Part shown: positions 11,083 through 22,073 of the stretch, one piece after another
How positions within the stretch are numbered: position 1 is the stretch's first letter
Layout: each line of letters opens with the position of its first letter
Source: Rhytidiadelphus loreus
Taxonomy: Eukaryota > Streptophyta > Bryopsida > Hypnales > Hylocomiaceae
Length of the DNA stretch: 64,000 bases
Assembly: GCA_947034895.1 (NCBI GenBank)
Contig: OX344765.1
Location: 5,709,001-5,773,000, forward strand
Direction: 5' to 3'
Program-made: the position numbers and the translations under genes
Notes under the pieces: generated by a model
The model's input: only the letters and a program-made list of their open reading frames with translations
The model's database searches: none
What the model was told of the DNA's origin: nothing

Positions 11083-13399
11083 ATTAAATTCACTTCCCAT
11101 GGATCTAGAGAAGGATTATTCCAATTTCCAAGGGAAGATGGTTTAGGTTGGTTAACAATGTTGTGTAGAATATTCTTTTAAAAGCCAGTTTGTTGAACCC
11201 CTAAATGCACTCTATTTGGGTGACTAAAGTAGCTTTGCTTGTCACTTGCCTTCAAAATTCACTAAAAGAAATTGACTTCCTTATACATAGGCCAAAGTTT
11301 TGGAATGCTATATCAAGCAAATTTTGTCCCATACTCACTCAAAATTGAATAAATGTAAATCTCCCATCATGGGTTGTTTACATTCACTCACTCTTGTGAG
11401 TGACTATAGTAAAATTTTACTATAGCAATTCAAACCATAACTATTTGAATGAGGAAGAATTTTCAAAATTAGGACTTCTCTATTTGGGAGAGTTCCATCT
11501 TGTTGACTTTGTACAAGTATTTTGTAAGAACATGCATTCTAAAATCACCTTTCCTTCTTTTTGTTGAAACAATGCTTAAGACAAAAAAATAGACCAACAT
11601 TATTCCTTCAAAAACACAACTAAAGGCCCAACGGTGAGCAATGACAAATGAAAGCAATATATTGTATGAATACACAAAAACTAATTTCAGTTCCTAGGTT
11701 GATAGACATAACCCCAACACCACCTCCTTGGGAGATTATTTTTCTCCAAACAATATGCATTCACTCCCTCCTACCAAAGACTTTTTGATTGTCAAGACTT
11801 GTCTACTTTTCAAGATTTCAATGCTAAGTTTTGTATAAAGCAATCATTGAGGCACAGGGAATTTTGACAAAAATCAAGTTGATAAAGAAGGCAAAGCTAA
11901 AGCAAAGAAATCAATGCCTTTTTCTATTAGAAAACAAGGAGATTGTTTGATGTGAATACTTGTCCAAAAATTGATGAAATATGTGATCAATGAATAAAAA
12001 ATCCATAATCATTGATTATGTGGATTTCATGCATCAAGAAAAGATTACCGGAAATAATTTGCCCACCTTTTGAATGGGACATTTCTTGGTAGGGGTTTAT
12101 GATGTATGTTTTGTTTGTTTGTTCACGTTTGTCCAAGAAGCTTTGTAGTAGTCCATCATTGAAATCCAACCTCTCTCAATCACTTGCTTGACAATCCAAG
12201 CTTATTTGTTGAAGATCTAATCATTATGTTTGTACCCAAATGTCCAAATGTATACACCTTTCATCAAAAAACAAATTTAGCTAAGGGATATTTTACATCT
12301 AGAGGTCAATTTGTTGTGTAAGAGGCCCAAAATCTTTACTTGTGATTGGACAAAAGGTTGAAATTTGTGCAATTGGCCTCAAGGGGAATGACATAGCCTC
12401 CAAGTGCAAAGCGTCTCTAAATTTCTTGGGGAAGGTCTTTGTCAAAGATGAATTGTTTCCATTGAAATAATTGCCATGTCTTGTTCTGAACCCGCGTGCA
12501 ATCATACCATTTTTTTCCATTTGAAATTGAAGTGTAGTGGAAGAATAATTGGCCATTTTTCTCCAACAAGGGTCCCAATTGGGGCTTCATCTCTTTATAG
12601 GATTAAATCATAAAAAACAAATATTCAAGAATAAATTGCAACAAGAAAAATACAATTACACTACATTGACAAACAAAACTAAGTACAACTTTGAAACGTT
12701 TTCATTCAAACAACCATACAACCATTCACATAAATGGACAAAGTCCAAAAGTATATATATGAAAGTTGTAGTGTGCAACATACTACACGTCATCATGGAA
12801 GTTTGAAAAAAAATTATTTGTGATTTGAAAGAAAATCTATTTCAAAGTTAGCCGTGTCAAAAACTCAATTTTGTTCAACATGATTTGGAATTACTTTATC
12901 TTTTGCCAATTTTTTCTCAAAACTTCAAAAAAAAACTTTGTACCTTGTCATATTGGAATATATTATTTTAGATTGTTGTACACAAAAATAGAAGGAAATT
13001 GATATTTATAGAATTTAAAATAATAGTAGTTTGACAAATATGCAAATGATGTTGGTTCTCACAATATTTGAATTTAAAAAAATTGAGAGCATGGGATAGC
13101 ATTAGCCATTGTAGAGGGAGTAGAGGTTGTAATATGGACTATTGTTACATCTTAAAGTCCTTGCATTTGAAACATTTGTTGAATTAGGCAATGCATTCAA
13201 TTTATATTTCATAGCCATATAATGCATTTTTAATTTCAATCATTTAGTCCAAAGACTGGAGTTCATAATTCTCATAATTGATCCAACAAATTAAGAAAAA
13301 ATTAAATTATCATTGCTCGTATCATTGCCAACTTCGTCAAAAAACTAAAAATTGCCAAAAATTACACTACCCTTCATAAAATTGGTAGTTTTTTTACAA
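11083..13399. other. AT-rich DNA without a recognisable gene
   Basis: Short open frames at 11469-11675, 11987-12169 and 12299-12556 (minus) and 12549-12806 (plus) have no family motif I know. The stretch 12299-12560 reads like a decayed coding relic (GGCCTCAAGGGG, GTGCAAAGCG) but cannot be assigned. Confidence 0.35.
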
Positions 13400-14153
13400 T
13401 ACTGGCAATGATAATTTATTTATTTTTGATCAATGAGTCAAAAGTTATGAGGAGTTTTAGTTTGTAGGTAGTTATAGAATCTCTATTCTAAAATAAACTT
13501 TAAAATCCTTTATCTTATTCAATTTTAAATATTTTTTGAAAAAAATAAAATCATAGGATGTAGATTGTTTATTACAACATTGCAAATATTGGGATTGGCA
13601 TTTTTTTTTAAACAAATGAAACAAGAATTTCATTGCAGAGAGAAGAATATAAAACACCAACCACATGTGGCCTGGTGGAGACAGGACACAGACACACGAC
13701 AAGATTGGCATTTTTCAATTCCATAACTAAATTCAAAAATATTTAGTATTTTGAATCATTCTCTATTTCTTTCTATTTACAGTTTTTTCCTATATGTTGT
13801 ACAATTCTATATGTTTTAAAGCATGTAACCAACTTGTCCAGGAAAAAGAATCCAAAGAAGTACTACCATTTTGGGACATTTTTTCCGATAGAAAATTGAG
13901 CTTGTGAAGCGTAGCTGCCTTGTTTTTTCTAGGGCCAAAAAATGATTTCTTTGAATCTGAATGCCTATATCTTGCAATTCATGCAGTGAAAATTTCTGAA
14001 ATTTTTCCACAACTTTTCTAACTAGCATACTACAAGATCCTACGGTTATTTGTGTCCAAAAATGTATTTTTTTCTAAAATGTGGTACTTGTACTAGAAAT
14101 GGTAGTTTTGGAGCATTTTAGATGAAAACATAGTTAAGGAACTTAAGGGTTAA
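13400..14153 (+). mobile_element. 5'-truncated TTAA-type element carrying a retroelement insertion
   Basis: It aligns with the right three quarters of 1927-2872 and ends GGAACTTAAGGG-TTAA (14150-14153). The left border is lost. It is interrupted at 13606-13702 by a poly(A) retroelement tail. Confidence 0.62.
13606..13702 (-). mobile_element. 97-bp poly(A) retroelement tail with 13-bp target duplication
   Basis: It is flanked by GATTGGCATTTTT at 13593-13605 and 13703-13715. On the minus strand it ends GCAATGAAATTCTTGTTTC, CATTTGTTT and an A-run. The host repeat copy at 1927-2872 lacks the insertion, which confirms the borders. Same family and same length as 54417-54513. Confidence 0.75.
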
Positions 14154-14154
14154 G

Positions 14155-14640
14155 ATCTCTTGCTAGAACAACCTCACCAATGAGATTAATGTGTTTCAAT
14201 TTCATCTTAGAGCTATCAACAGTTTAGCTTTCCCTTCAATCTTAAACCTATTTCTACTTAACAATTTTTTAATGAGTGAAAATCCAGTGTTTGAAAAAAG
14301 AAAAATCCTATATTCTTGACTCAATTCTTCATCATAAACACTGTAAATTCAAAATTAGTAGTACAATAATTTTAAGCTGAAAAAGATTAAAAGCCAAAAA
14401 AATTAGTTGAACAAGGTACAAAAAAAACTTGTTTTCTTCACTTTAAATGCAAATATCTTACGATTTACATTGTCAAAGTTTTTGAAATTTCTTTCACATG
14501 TTATTACACTAATCTAGGACAAGATCCTTTAGTTAGATATGCAAAAAGAGTAATTTTAAAAGCTTTTTGCTCCTTGCAATAGAAATGGCAGTTTTGAGTG
14601 TTTTTTCGATGGAAAAAAGGCCTAGAGACTTTACACATTA
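14155..14640 (+). repeat. Right-hand fragment of a CCCCTAAAGTCCCA-type TTAA element
   Basis: The segment aligns with about 6636-7124: CTTGCTAGAACAA..., CAATTTTTT..., GGCAGTTTTGAGTG. Its end, CTAGAGACTTTACACATTAG, is a degenerate version of the element terminus. It abuts the preceding TTAA element directly. Confidence 0.5.
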
Positions 14641-14891
14641 GTGTTGCCCAAACCTCACTTCCTTGACTATCTTCCCAAAATTACTTGCACCCCAATGTCC
14701 CATGTCCCACATGGTGTACATTGTATGAATACAAATGCAAATATAGGCATGTAGAGACATGGGACATGGTGCATTCAATATACGGATACAATACAAAAAC
14801 TAATCATGTCCTTGTTTATCATGTACCTTTAATTTTGTCTCATCATCCAATGCCATGCAACTTATAACGTGATAAGTTTGGCAGTTCTAGA

Positions 14892-15085
14892 AGGCCGGGG
14901 TGAAGTGACCCTCGTCCCCCAAAGTCATTCCAGGGGTGCATGTAAAAAAAAGACCCCATATTTTGTGCCTCATTAATTTATTTTCTAAACCTCTCCCAGC
15001 TAATTTTTTTATCACTTGTGGCAAATAAAAAATTTGAGTGTTTTCTCCTGGGGACAAGAAAAGGGTCAGTTCACCCCAGTCTTAT
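14892..15085. mobile_element. MITE of the GGGGTGAACTGACCC family, copy 3
   Basis: The ends are GGCCGGGGTGAAGTGACCCT at the left and GGGTCAGTTCACCCCAGTC at the right, an imperfect inverted repeat. TAGAAGG occurs at both borders (about 14887 and 15087), a possible target duplication. The interior matches the other copies (ATGTAAAAAAAAGACCCC). Confidence 0.65.
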
Positions 15086-15639
15086 AGAAGGGCTGGCCGT
15101 TGACTTTTTGGTTATGTTTTTTTTGAAATGGCATGGGATGAATGGATGGCCAATGCACACGGTGACTCTATGATCATACTCTACATAATAAATACCTTCA
15201 ACAATCATTCATTGGGATCCACAAGGTGAGTGTGTTCAGTTGTTGGGGAAGATTCATTAGTTAGTGACCCAGTTGAATAAGGATATTGCAGTCAAATATA
15301 CCCACACCTCCACCCAAAAAAATTAAAAATTAAAAAAAATTAAAAATAAATGTCCATAGTGTCTGTGACCACGTGTTGCATGCGGGAGTGCACATGAGGA
15401 GTTGTTGAAGATTCGGTGGCTCATTCATTCATTGTCATGGCTATAGTGGGATAGAAAGAGAGTGAGAAGTAGGAATGAGTAGAACTAACGTAGCCTAGGA
15501 CCCAAATAAGTTATATAGGAGAAGAGGCAGGTGACATGATCCATGATGAATGAATGAATGAATGAAATTCGTGGTTGGGAATATTTCCAATGGGTTGGAG
15601 ACAAATTAATGAAGAACCCAAAGTTACAACATGCATCGT
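15086..15639. other. Unassigned AT-rich stretch
   Basis: It contains short A-rich runs near 15320 and an ATGA microsatellite near 15547-15565. No gene or mobile element is recognised. Confidence 0.35.
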
Positions 15640-16030
15640 AGTTGTGGCATGATGATCCAAAATTATAGACCCAAATATGACAGCCAATCATTGCTTTTTT
15701 AACAACAAACACCCTTGTGGCATGATAAAAAAATTATACCTGGAAAAACAACAATCAATTAATTGTTCCCTTTTTCAACAACAAACACCCTTGTGGCATG
15801 ATAAAAAAAATTATACCTGGGAAAACGACAATCAATTAATTGTTCCCTTTTTCAAACAACAAACACGATTTGATTGTGGGATGATAAAAAAATTATACCC
15901 GGCAAAATGACAATCAATTGCCACTTTTTCGAAGAATAAAACACTTGTGGCATGATCCAAAATTCAATACCCGAAAATGACAATGAATTGTTACTTTTTT
16001 TAACAACAAAAACCTTGTGTGCTTGATGCA
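15640..16030. repeat. Tandem repeat, about 70-80 bp per unit, roughly six copies
   Basis: The core CTTGTGGCATGAT followed by AAAAATTATACC and ACAATCAATTAATTG recurs at about 15640, 15714, 15790, 15873, 15944 and 16013. The two central units are nearly identical and the outer ones decayed. A 77-codon frame over part of it is a by-product of the repeat. Confidence 0.8.
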
Positions 16031-16621
16031 AAGGAGTAGAGGAGTGGCTCAGTTTCTAGAAGATGATTTTTGTAACTCTAAAGGTCAATGATTCCAAGGC
16101 ATTGGGCCACTCACTGGACACAATGAATAAAATACAGTCATGAATCCTGTGCAACATGGAAACATGGCTCACCTGTGAAATTTATCCCAATTCACAACAT
16201 TAAATTTGAAAGGAAAATCATGTTTCGTTTTTCATCAACTGACCGACATTCATTACAATGGATTATGTGTAAAAAATAGCCAATTCCGTGCCTTGTGAAC
16301 ATCAAAACTCAGGTCTAGTTGAACTAAGGTAAATCAGCCCATTGTGGACAGAATTTGGAGTGTGCCCTCATGCCATTACTGAAATTTTTCAAATATTTTC
16401 CCACGCAAAGATAACTGTGAGAAATAGTGAGAGCAATTGAAATTTTATTTTTCAGACAAAGTGTGAATTAGTAATGTATTTCTGAAGTGATCTTCCAAAC
16501 GCGGTCTATAGGCTGCCCCAAAACGAACAGAAAGGTACCCAATATGCTTATCTTAACCACCTAAAGCGGTCACAACAATTTCTAATGTAGAATGCCATGA
16601 AAAGTAACTTCTGACAATGAT
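16031..16621. other. Unassigned DNA before the foldback element
   Basis: No open frame of note and no repeat recognised. Composition is similar to the surroundings. Confidence 0.3.
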
Positions 16622-16624
16622 TTA

Positions 16625-17467
16625 GAGCATCCCCACGGTAGGGCGCTAAAGGCAACCAACACAAGGAGTTGGCTTCCTACCATGGGGCAAACTTGTAGTT
16701 AATACATGATCAATTAAAATTGAATTTTAGATGAGAAGAAGAGTTCATTATATACACATGAGGTAGTAGGATGTAGAACAACCCATGTGGGATAATGTAA
16801 ATTAGAATTAGTAGGGACTCAACCACTCATAGTTAAGTCAAATGTAGGTTTTGTTTCTTAATAGATTTTCAAACCTCATTTAGGCATAGTAGGAAAAAAA
16901 ATTCAAAACACTTTGAACTAAGAGAAGTTGGTTAATGAAGAAAATTTTCATTTCCAAAAATCCGTTTAAGATTTAGAATCTCCAATCAAAAGTTATAGAC
17001 AAATTTGAGAGGGTTGGAAGGGAAATATTTTTTACAATTTCAAACTTCCTCTATCAAATTTGTCCATATATTTTAATTGGATGTTCTAAATCTCAAACGG
17101 ATTTTTGGAAATGAAAGTTATCTTCATTTACCAACTTTTCTTAGTTCAAAGTGTTTTGAAAAAAAAAATTCTACCATGCCTAAATGAGGTTTGAAATTCT
17201 ATTGAAATACAAAACCTACTTTTGACTTAACTATAAGCGGTTGAGCTCTTGCTAATTCTAATTTACATTATCCCACATGCGTTGTTCTACATCCTACCAC
17301 TTCATATGTATATAAAGAGTTTCTCTACTCAATTTTAATCTCAAGATAGGATGGAGATATTTTTCAACAAATGTGGGATGATTGCTGGATTTAATTCTCT
17401 TATTTAATTGAAAGCAATTTTTTGTGATTTAGTGTGCTTGTTTGGCGAGTTTGCCGTGGGAATGCTC
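16625..17467. mobile_element. Foldback MITE, TTA target duplication (PIF/Harbinger-type ends)
   Basis: The ends read GAGCATCCCCACGG and, inverted, GAGCATTCCCACGG, flanked by TTA at 16622-16624 and 17468-17470. The TWA duplication and GAGCATC terminus fit PIF/Harbinger MITEs. Arms of about 350 bp are inverted copies of each other: GGATGTAGAACAAC at 16769 mirrors GTTGTTCTACATCC at 17281, and CCGTTTAAGATTTAGA mirrors TCTAAATCTCAAACGG. The hairpin centre lies near 17030. No coding capacity. Confidence 0.8.
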
Positions 17468-17679
17468 TTACACTGAAAAAGTTGGGTGTTCCTAATGCAG
17501 TCACTAATCACTTCATGAGCGTCAGGTTAGATATTGATTGTGGTTTGAAAAACCGTTATGGGGCCATGAGGTGTCCACTATGGGCGATTTGACCGTAATG
17601 GGCTGTTTTACCTTAGATGACTTTAGTGATGATCATGAGAGTGCAACAACTAATATGAAAAAATGCAAAGCTCTTATAA

Positions 17680-18084
17680 GGGAGGCAACCCATTTCTGAC
17701 CACTTAAGTAGATATGTGTATTTCCAGCGTGGGTTTCTTCAGTGGGGAAATTTCCCTGTGTGCAAAAATAGAATTTAAGAAGGTTTACATAATTTTCCTT
17801 ATTTTTATCTCTCAAAAATTAATTACTATGAATTTTTTAGCTGAAGATTTTGTTTCACTTCTAATAGTTATATAGACCTTCCTATTTCCGTCAAAGGGTT
17901 GATTGCAAAATCCAACAAGGGTGGATTGGAGTATTGAGAGTCTTGTAGCCAATCATAATGTGCCTCAACTGCACTGAGAATTGCACTATAATTAATCACT
18001 ATTCATCTCTTCTTGCATAGAAAGAAAACAACCTACATTGCCAAAATGGTGTGTGTGTGTGTGATCAAGAGTGGGTTGCCTCCC
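17680..18084. mobile_element. Inverted-repeat element with GGGAGGCAACCC ends, copy 1
   Basis: The ends are GGGAGGCAACCCATTTCTGA and, inverted, GGGAGGCAACCCACTCTTGA, flanked by ATAA on both sides (17676-17679 and 18085-18088). It is collinear with 42524-42920, sharing TTTCCCTGTGTGCAAAAATA and AATCATAATGTGCC. It carries a 60-codon frame of no known family. Confidence 0.72.
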
Positions 18085-18748
18085 ATAAAGTGTTGGAAAA
18101 GATAGCAAGATAGGCTTGAAACAACGAGATTAGGGCCTACATGCTTGGGTCTCGTTTTTGTTTTGTTGTTGTTGTAACTTAACTAAGATGGGTACCCCAA
18201 ATGTGCCACTGATCCAAAACCACCATCATCATTTTGGGTACATCTCCAAAATCAATATGTACTTATGTAGGAAAGACAATTTCAGAACCTCTACCAAAAA
18301 ATATTTAGGCCTTTCATAACTTTTGCATACAATATCCAAATGTTGTGTTCTTCGGTGCATTGGAACCTCCTTTCACTTGCCAACCAGAAAATATGTCCAC
18401 ACTAATAATAGTAACTAGGCGTACTAGCAAATTTGTGGTGGTTTGGTGTACCGACTTTAGTACCAAGCCGTATGTAATAGCTTACTTTATCACGTGAGAT
18501 CTCCAACCAGCAGCTTCAGGAACTTGAACATGAGATGGACCGGACTCAGTCATTGCAAATTTATTATTTAACTTAGTAGAGACCGAATATGAATCAAAGC
18601 CATTTTACGAATCCGAAGTAGGTTATCAACCAGCCCTGAAGTCATTGCTACGACAATCAGTCATCAATCATGATTCTCAATTGCAATCAATCAAACGTAC
18701 CTGGATACAAAAAACTCTCTTTCAGATGCAACTCATATAAGGTAGTCT
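18085..18748. other. Unassigned stretch
   Basis: A GT dinucleotide run lies just before it at about 18048-18062. No gene or repeat family is recognised. Confidence 0.3.
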
Positions 18749-18836
18749 GCTCTTAAAGCAACCTCCTAAAAATGTACATTATTGGAGCATTGAAGAAAGT
18801 AAGATGTACCTCTGTGTTAGTAGTTGCTTTTAGAGC
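18749..18836. repeat. Small inverted repeat, TGCTCTTAAAGCAAC ends
   Basis: The left end TGCTCTTAAAGCAAC mirrors the right end read as TGCTCTAAAAGCAAC, with internal ATGTACAT and GATGTACC blocks. It resembles the foldback at 9138-9237. Confidence 0.55.
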
Positions 18837-18902
18837 ACCCTCTCTTATTCAAAGTTCATTGCAAATCAAGTTGAGAATGGAGGTTGAATTGAGACTTTAT
18901 AG

Positions 18903-19844
18903 TTAACCCCTAAACGTCAAAGACTATGTTTTCACCAAAATTGCTCCAAAACTGCCCTTGCATTTACAAACACCAAATTTTAGATTAAAAACATTTCTGG
19001 ACAAATGTAACCGTAGGATCTTGTAGTAAAATAGTTAGAGAAGATGTGGAAAAAATTTCAGAAGTTTCCACCGTGTAGATTGCAAAATATTAACGTTTGA
19101 AGTGACAGAAATCCTTTTTTTGGCCCTGTGAAAATACGGGCAGCTGCACTTCACAAGGTCACATTTGTATGAAAAAATGTCCAAAATGGTGGTTACTCTT
19201 TGGATTCATTTCTCAAGTCAAGTTGGATACATTCTAGAAAAATCTTAGATCATTTGGAATTGTACAACATATAGGAAAAAAATAGTAAGTAGAAAGAAGT
19301 AGAGAACGATTAAAAATACTAAATTGTTAACAATTTATTTATAGAATTGAAAAATGCCAATCCCAATGGTGGTAATGTTGTAATAAATAATATACACTTA
19401 ATATTTTTATTTTTTTCCAAAAATATTTAAAATTGAGTTAAATAAAGGACTTCAAAGTTTATTTAGAGTAGAAATTTAATAACTATTCACAAACTGACCC
19501 AAACTAAAATTCCTCATAACTTTCATCTCAATAATCAAAATAGAATGATTCAAAGCTTACCACATATGTAAAAATCTATAGAATCAATTTCAAATTTTAA
19601 TTTTTTTTAAAGTGGTTTTCAAAGAATTTTTTTTTCTGCCCAGGCTGCCCGCCGAACACTGAAAATTACATATCATGCAATAACTTTTGAACCATATAGT
19701 CAAAAGTTATGAAAATTGTTGGGCCTTAAAGCTACTCCTCGTCCCTATATTGTTTGAGATTTTCAAAGAAAAAACTCTGTTTGTAGTGAGCTGCCCCAAA
19801 TCGTTGTGTTGTCAAAAAACAATGTTTGGACGTTTAGGGGTTAC
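18903..19844 (-). mobile_element. TTAA-flanked piggyBac-like element, reverse copy
   Basis: The left border is TTAA-CCCCTAAACGTC and the right border GACGTTTAGGGG-TTAC, so the inverted ends match for 12 bp. The right target copy carries one change (TTAC). The interior is the reverse of 1927-2872 over nearly its full length. The 67-codon frame at 19687-19890 crosses the right border and has no known domain. Confidence 0.78.
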
Positions 19845-20374
19845 CCCCTACAAGCCCAAGGGGTTCGGACAAAACACAAATGTGTTATAAAATAAAAGTT
19901 CTATAACTTTTTTGAAGTTTGCATCAAAGAACATAATGTGAAGTATGAAAAGTAGAAAGTATCCTATAATTACAATTATAAAAGATATTTTTAGATTCTC
20001 TTCAAATTAATTTTGAAGATATAACTTCAAAAATTCATCAAAAATACAATTTCTATCTTTACCATTTGAATATTTTTTATTGGTCAATTTTTTTTTATTG
20101 ATTTGTGAAAAAATGCATAAGATCTAGTAATGAGAACATCAATGCTTTTTCTTGAAAAAGTAAGTTTTTCAACACTAGGCCAATTCTAAACTCTTTGTGC
20201 TATTTCTCTTATAATTTTTGTTTCACCATTAGGTAGCGACCTTAGTTTGGATAAACATATTGAAAGACAATCCAATGTTTTTTTAAATTGAAAAAAGTTT
20301 TTTTTTCTACCCAAAAGTGCTACCTGAAGTTGGGCAATGACCCAAAAATGGTTGCTCAAGCATTTAGGGGTTGA
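19841..20374 (+). mobile_element. TTAA-type element of a second subfamily, abutting the previous one
   Basis: It begins TTAC-CCCCTACAAGCCCAAGG, sharing its border tetranucleotide with the preceding element, and ends GCATTTAGGGG-TTGA. The start matches the element entering at 63690 (TTAA-CTCCTAAAAGCCCAAGG), with close agreement through AAATGTGTTATAAAATA. Non-coding. Confidence 0.65.
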
Positions 20375-20573
20375 AAGGTTACCAAATCACCATGCAACTT
20401 GGGATAGTTTTTCTGTAATTTTTTATTGTGTGCAAGCAATTGAAACTCCTCATAATTATCCATCAAATTTATAACTTCCCCAAGTACATGATCAAGGTAA
20501 AGAAGAGAGATTTGGAGAAGAATAAGTCTTCAAATCTTGTTTGATTGAAGTGCTCAAAATTGAATTAAATACT

Positions 20574-22063
20574 CGGGGGGGTCATTTAGTTCTACTAGAA
20601 CAAACCACGTGCAAATAAGTGGTTTCTAATAAACTATAATTTCAATCTAAAATTTTGACCATTGTTTAATAATGACTGTAGGTTTCTTCTATTGCCGAAA
20701 TTTCCAACTTACCCCCTAAAAGGACCGGACTGTCTTTTTTGGTTGCATAGAAATTTTGGGCAGGTACCTACGAGTGGAGATTTTCATATTGGGGGCTGAA
20801 ATTTTAATAGAATGTGGGGGTGAGGAAGATCTTTCATATGTACCAAATTTCATGACATTTGGAAATACGAGTCAAAAGTTATAGCCTAATATGTTTTTTT
20901 TTCCTCAACCGGGCAGTTCGGGCAGATTAGAAAAAATCACTTTTTTCAGAAACAAAAATTTGGAATTGATTTTCTAGAGTTTTACATACACAAAAAGCTT
21001 TGAATCATTCCATTTTGATCAATGAGCCAAAAGTTATGAGGATTTTTTGTTTGCGGGCAGTTTTGGATTTCCTACTCTAAAATAAACTTTGAAATCCTTT
21101 ATCTTACCCAATTTTCAATATTTTTGGACAAAAATAAAATCTTAGGATGTAGATACATTATTACAACATTTCGACCATTGGGATTGGAAATTTTCAATTC
21201 CATATTTAAATTGTAAATAATTTAGTATTTTTAATCATTCTCTACTACTACCTACTTACTATTTTTTTCCTATATGTTGTACTATTCCAAATGATCTGAA
21301 AATTTTCAAGAACATGGCCAACTTGTCTAGGAAAACAAATCCAAAGAAGCACCACCATTTAGGTCTTTTCTTTTTATAGAAATGTGAGCTTGTGAAGTGC
21401 AGCTGCCCTGCTTTTTGCAGGGTAAAAAAAACGATTTTAGTTCATTTGAATGCTTATATCTTGCAATCCCCCCGGTGGAAATGTCTGAAATTTTTACCAC
21501 ATGTTTTTGATACTATATAATACAAGATCCTACGGTTAGATATGTCAAAAAAGAAAAATTTACAAAATTTTGGTAGTTGTACTAGAAATGGCAGTTTTGG
21601 AGCGTTTTTGTGAAAGTATAGTGATTGTCCTTTAAGGGTTAAATAAAATATGAAATGATTTCTAGAAGAGGTTGAAAATAAACTAAAATGGCATGTTTTT
21701 CAACTCAAATAATTATAGAGAATACATTTAGATGACCGTTGAATCAATATTCAACTCAAAATAAGCTTTCAATAGATTATTTCTTTTAGGATTTTTTTTC
21801 CCTTTTTTAGACAATTTTTTCTTATATAGTAGAGGGGTGTGAAAGTTATTTTTCAGTTCTATTCTATATCTTTTTACTTCAAAAATTTGTAACTAATTAT
21901 TATTAACAAATAAAAATATCAATAATTCAAAATATAAACTTTGAAAGTAGGAAAATCTATTCATATTTTTTTAATTTTGATTTATTTAAAATTCAAAAAG
22001 TATATAGGGGTCCAAAGTTTTGTTCGCACGTGGTTTCTAATGGACACTCTAAGTGCCCCCCAG
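20574..22063 (+). mobile_element. GGGGGG-ended element with 9-10 bp target duplication, interrupted
   Basis: The ends are CGGGGGGGTCATTTAG and, inverted, CTGGGGGGCACTTAG. The flanks are ATTAAATACT (20564-20573) and ATTAAATAGT (22064-22073), nine of ten identical, a length typical of Mutator-like elements. Without the nested TTAA element at 20709-21642 it is about 556 bp, the same as its reverse copy at 35347-35903. Non-coding, so class assignment is tentative. Confidence 0.72.
20709..21642 (+). mobile_element. TTAA-type element nested in the GGGGGG element
   Basis: Borders are TTAC-CCCCTAAAAGGACC and GTCCTTTAAGGG-TTAA, giving inverted ends of about 13 bp. Comparison with the uninterrupted host copy at 35347-35903 shows that removing the insert and one tetranucleotide restores the host (AAC-TTAA-ATAAAATA against AAC-TCAA-ATAAAATA). 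The interior is a same-orientation relative of 1927-2872. No transposase. Confidence 0.85.
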
Positions 22064-22073
22064 ATTAAATAGT

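Noticed and set aside
15640..16030. CRISPR-like spacing of repeats
   Set aside because: The whole 70-80 bp unit, including what would be spacers, is repeated. This is an ordinary decayed tandem repeat in a plant genome.
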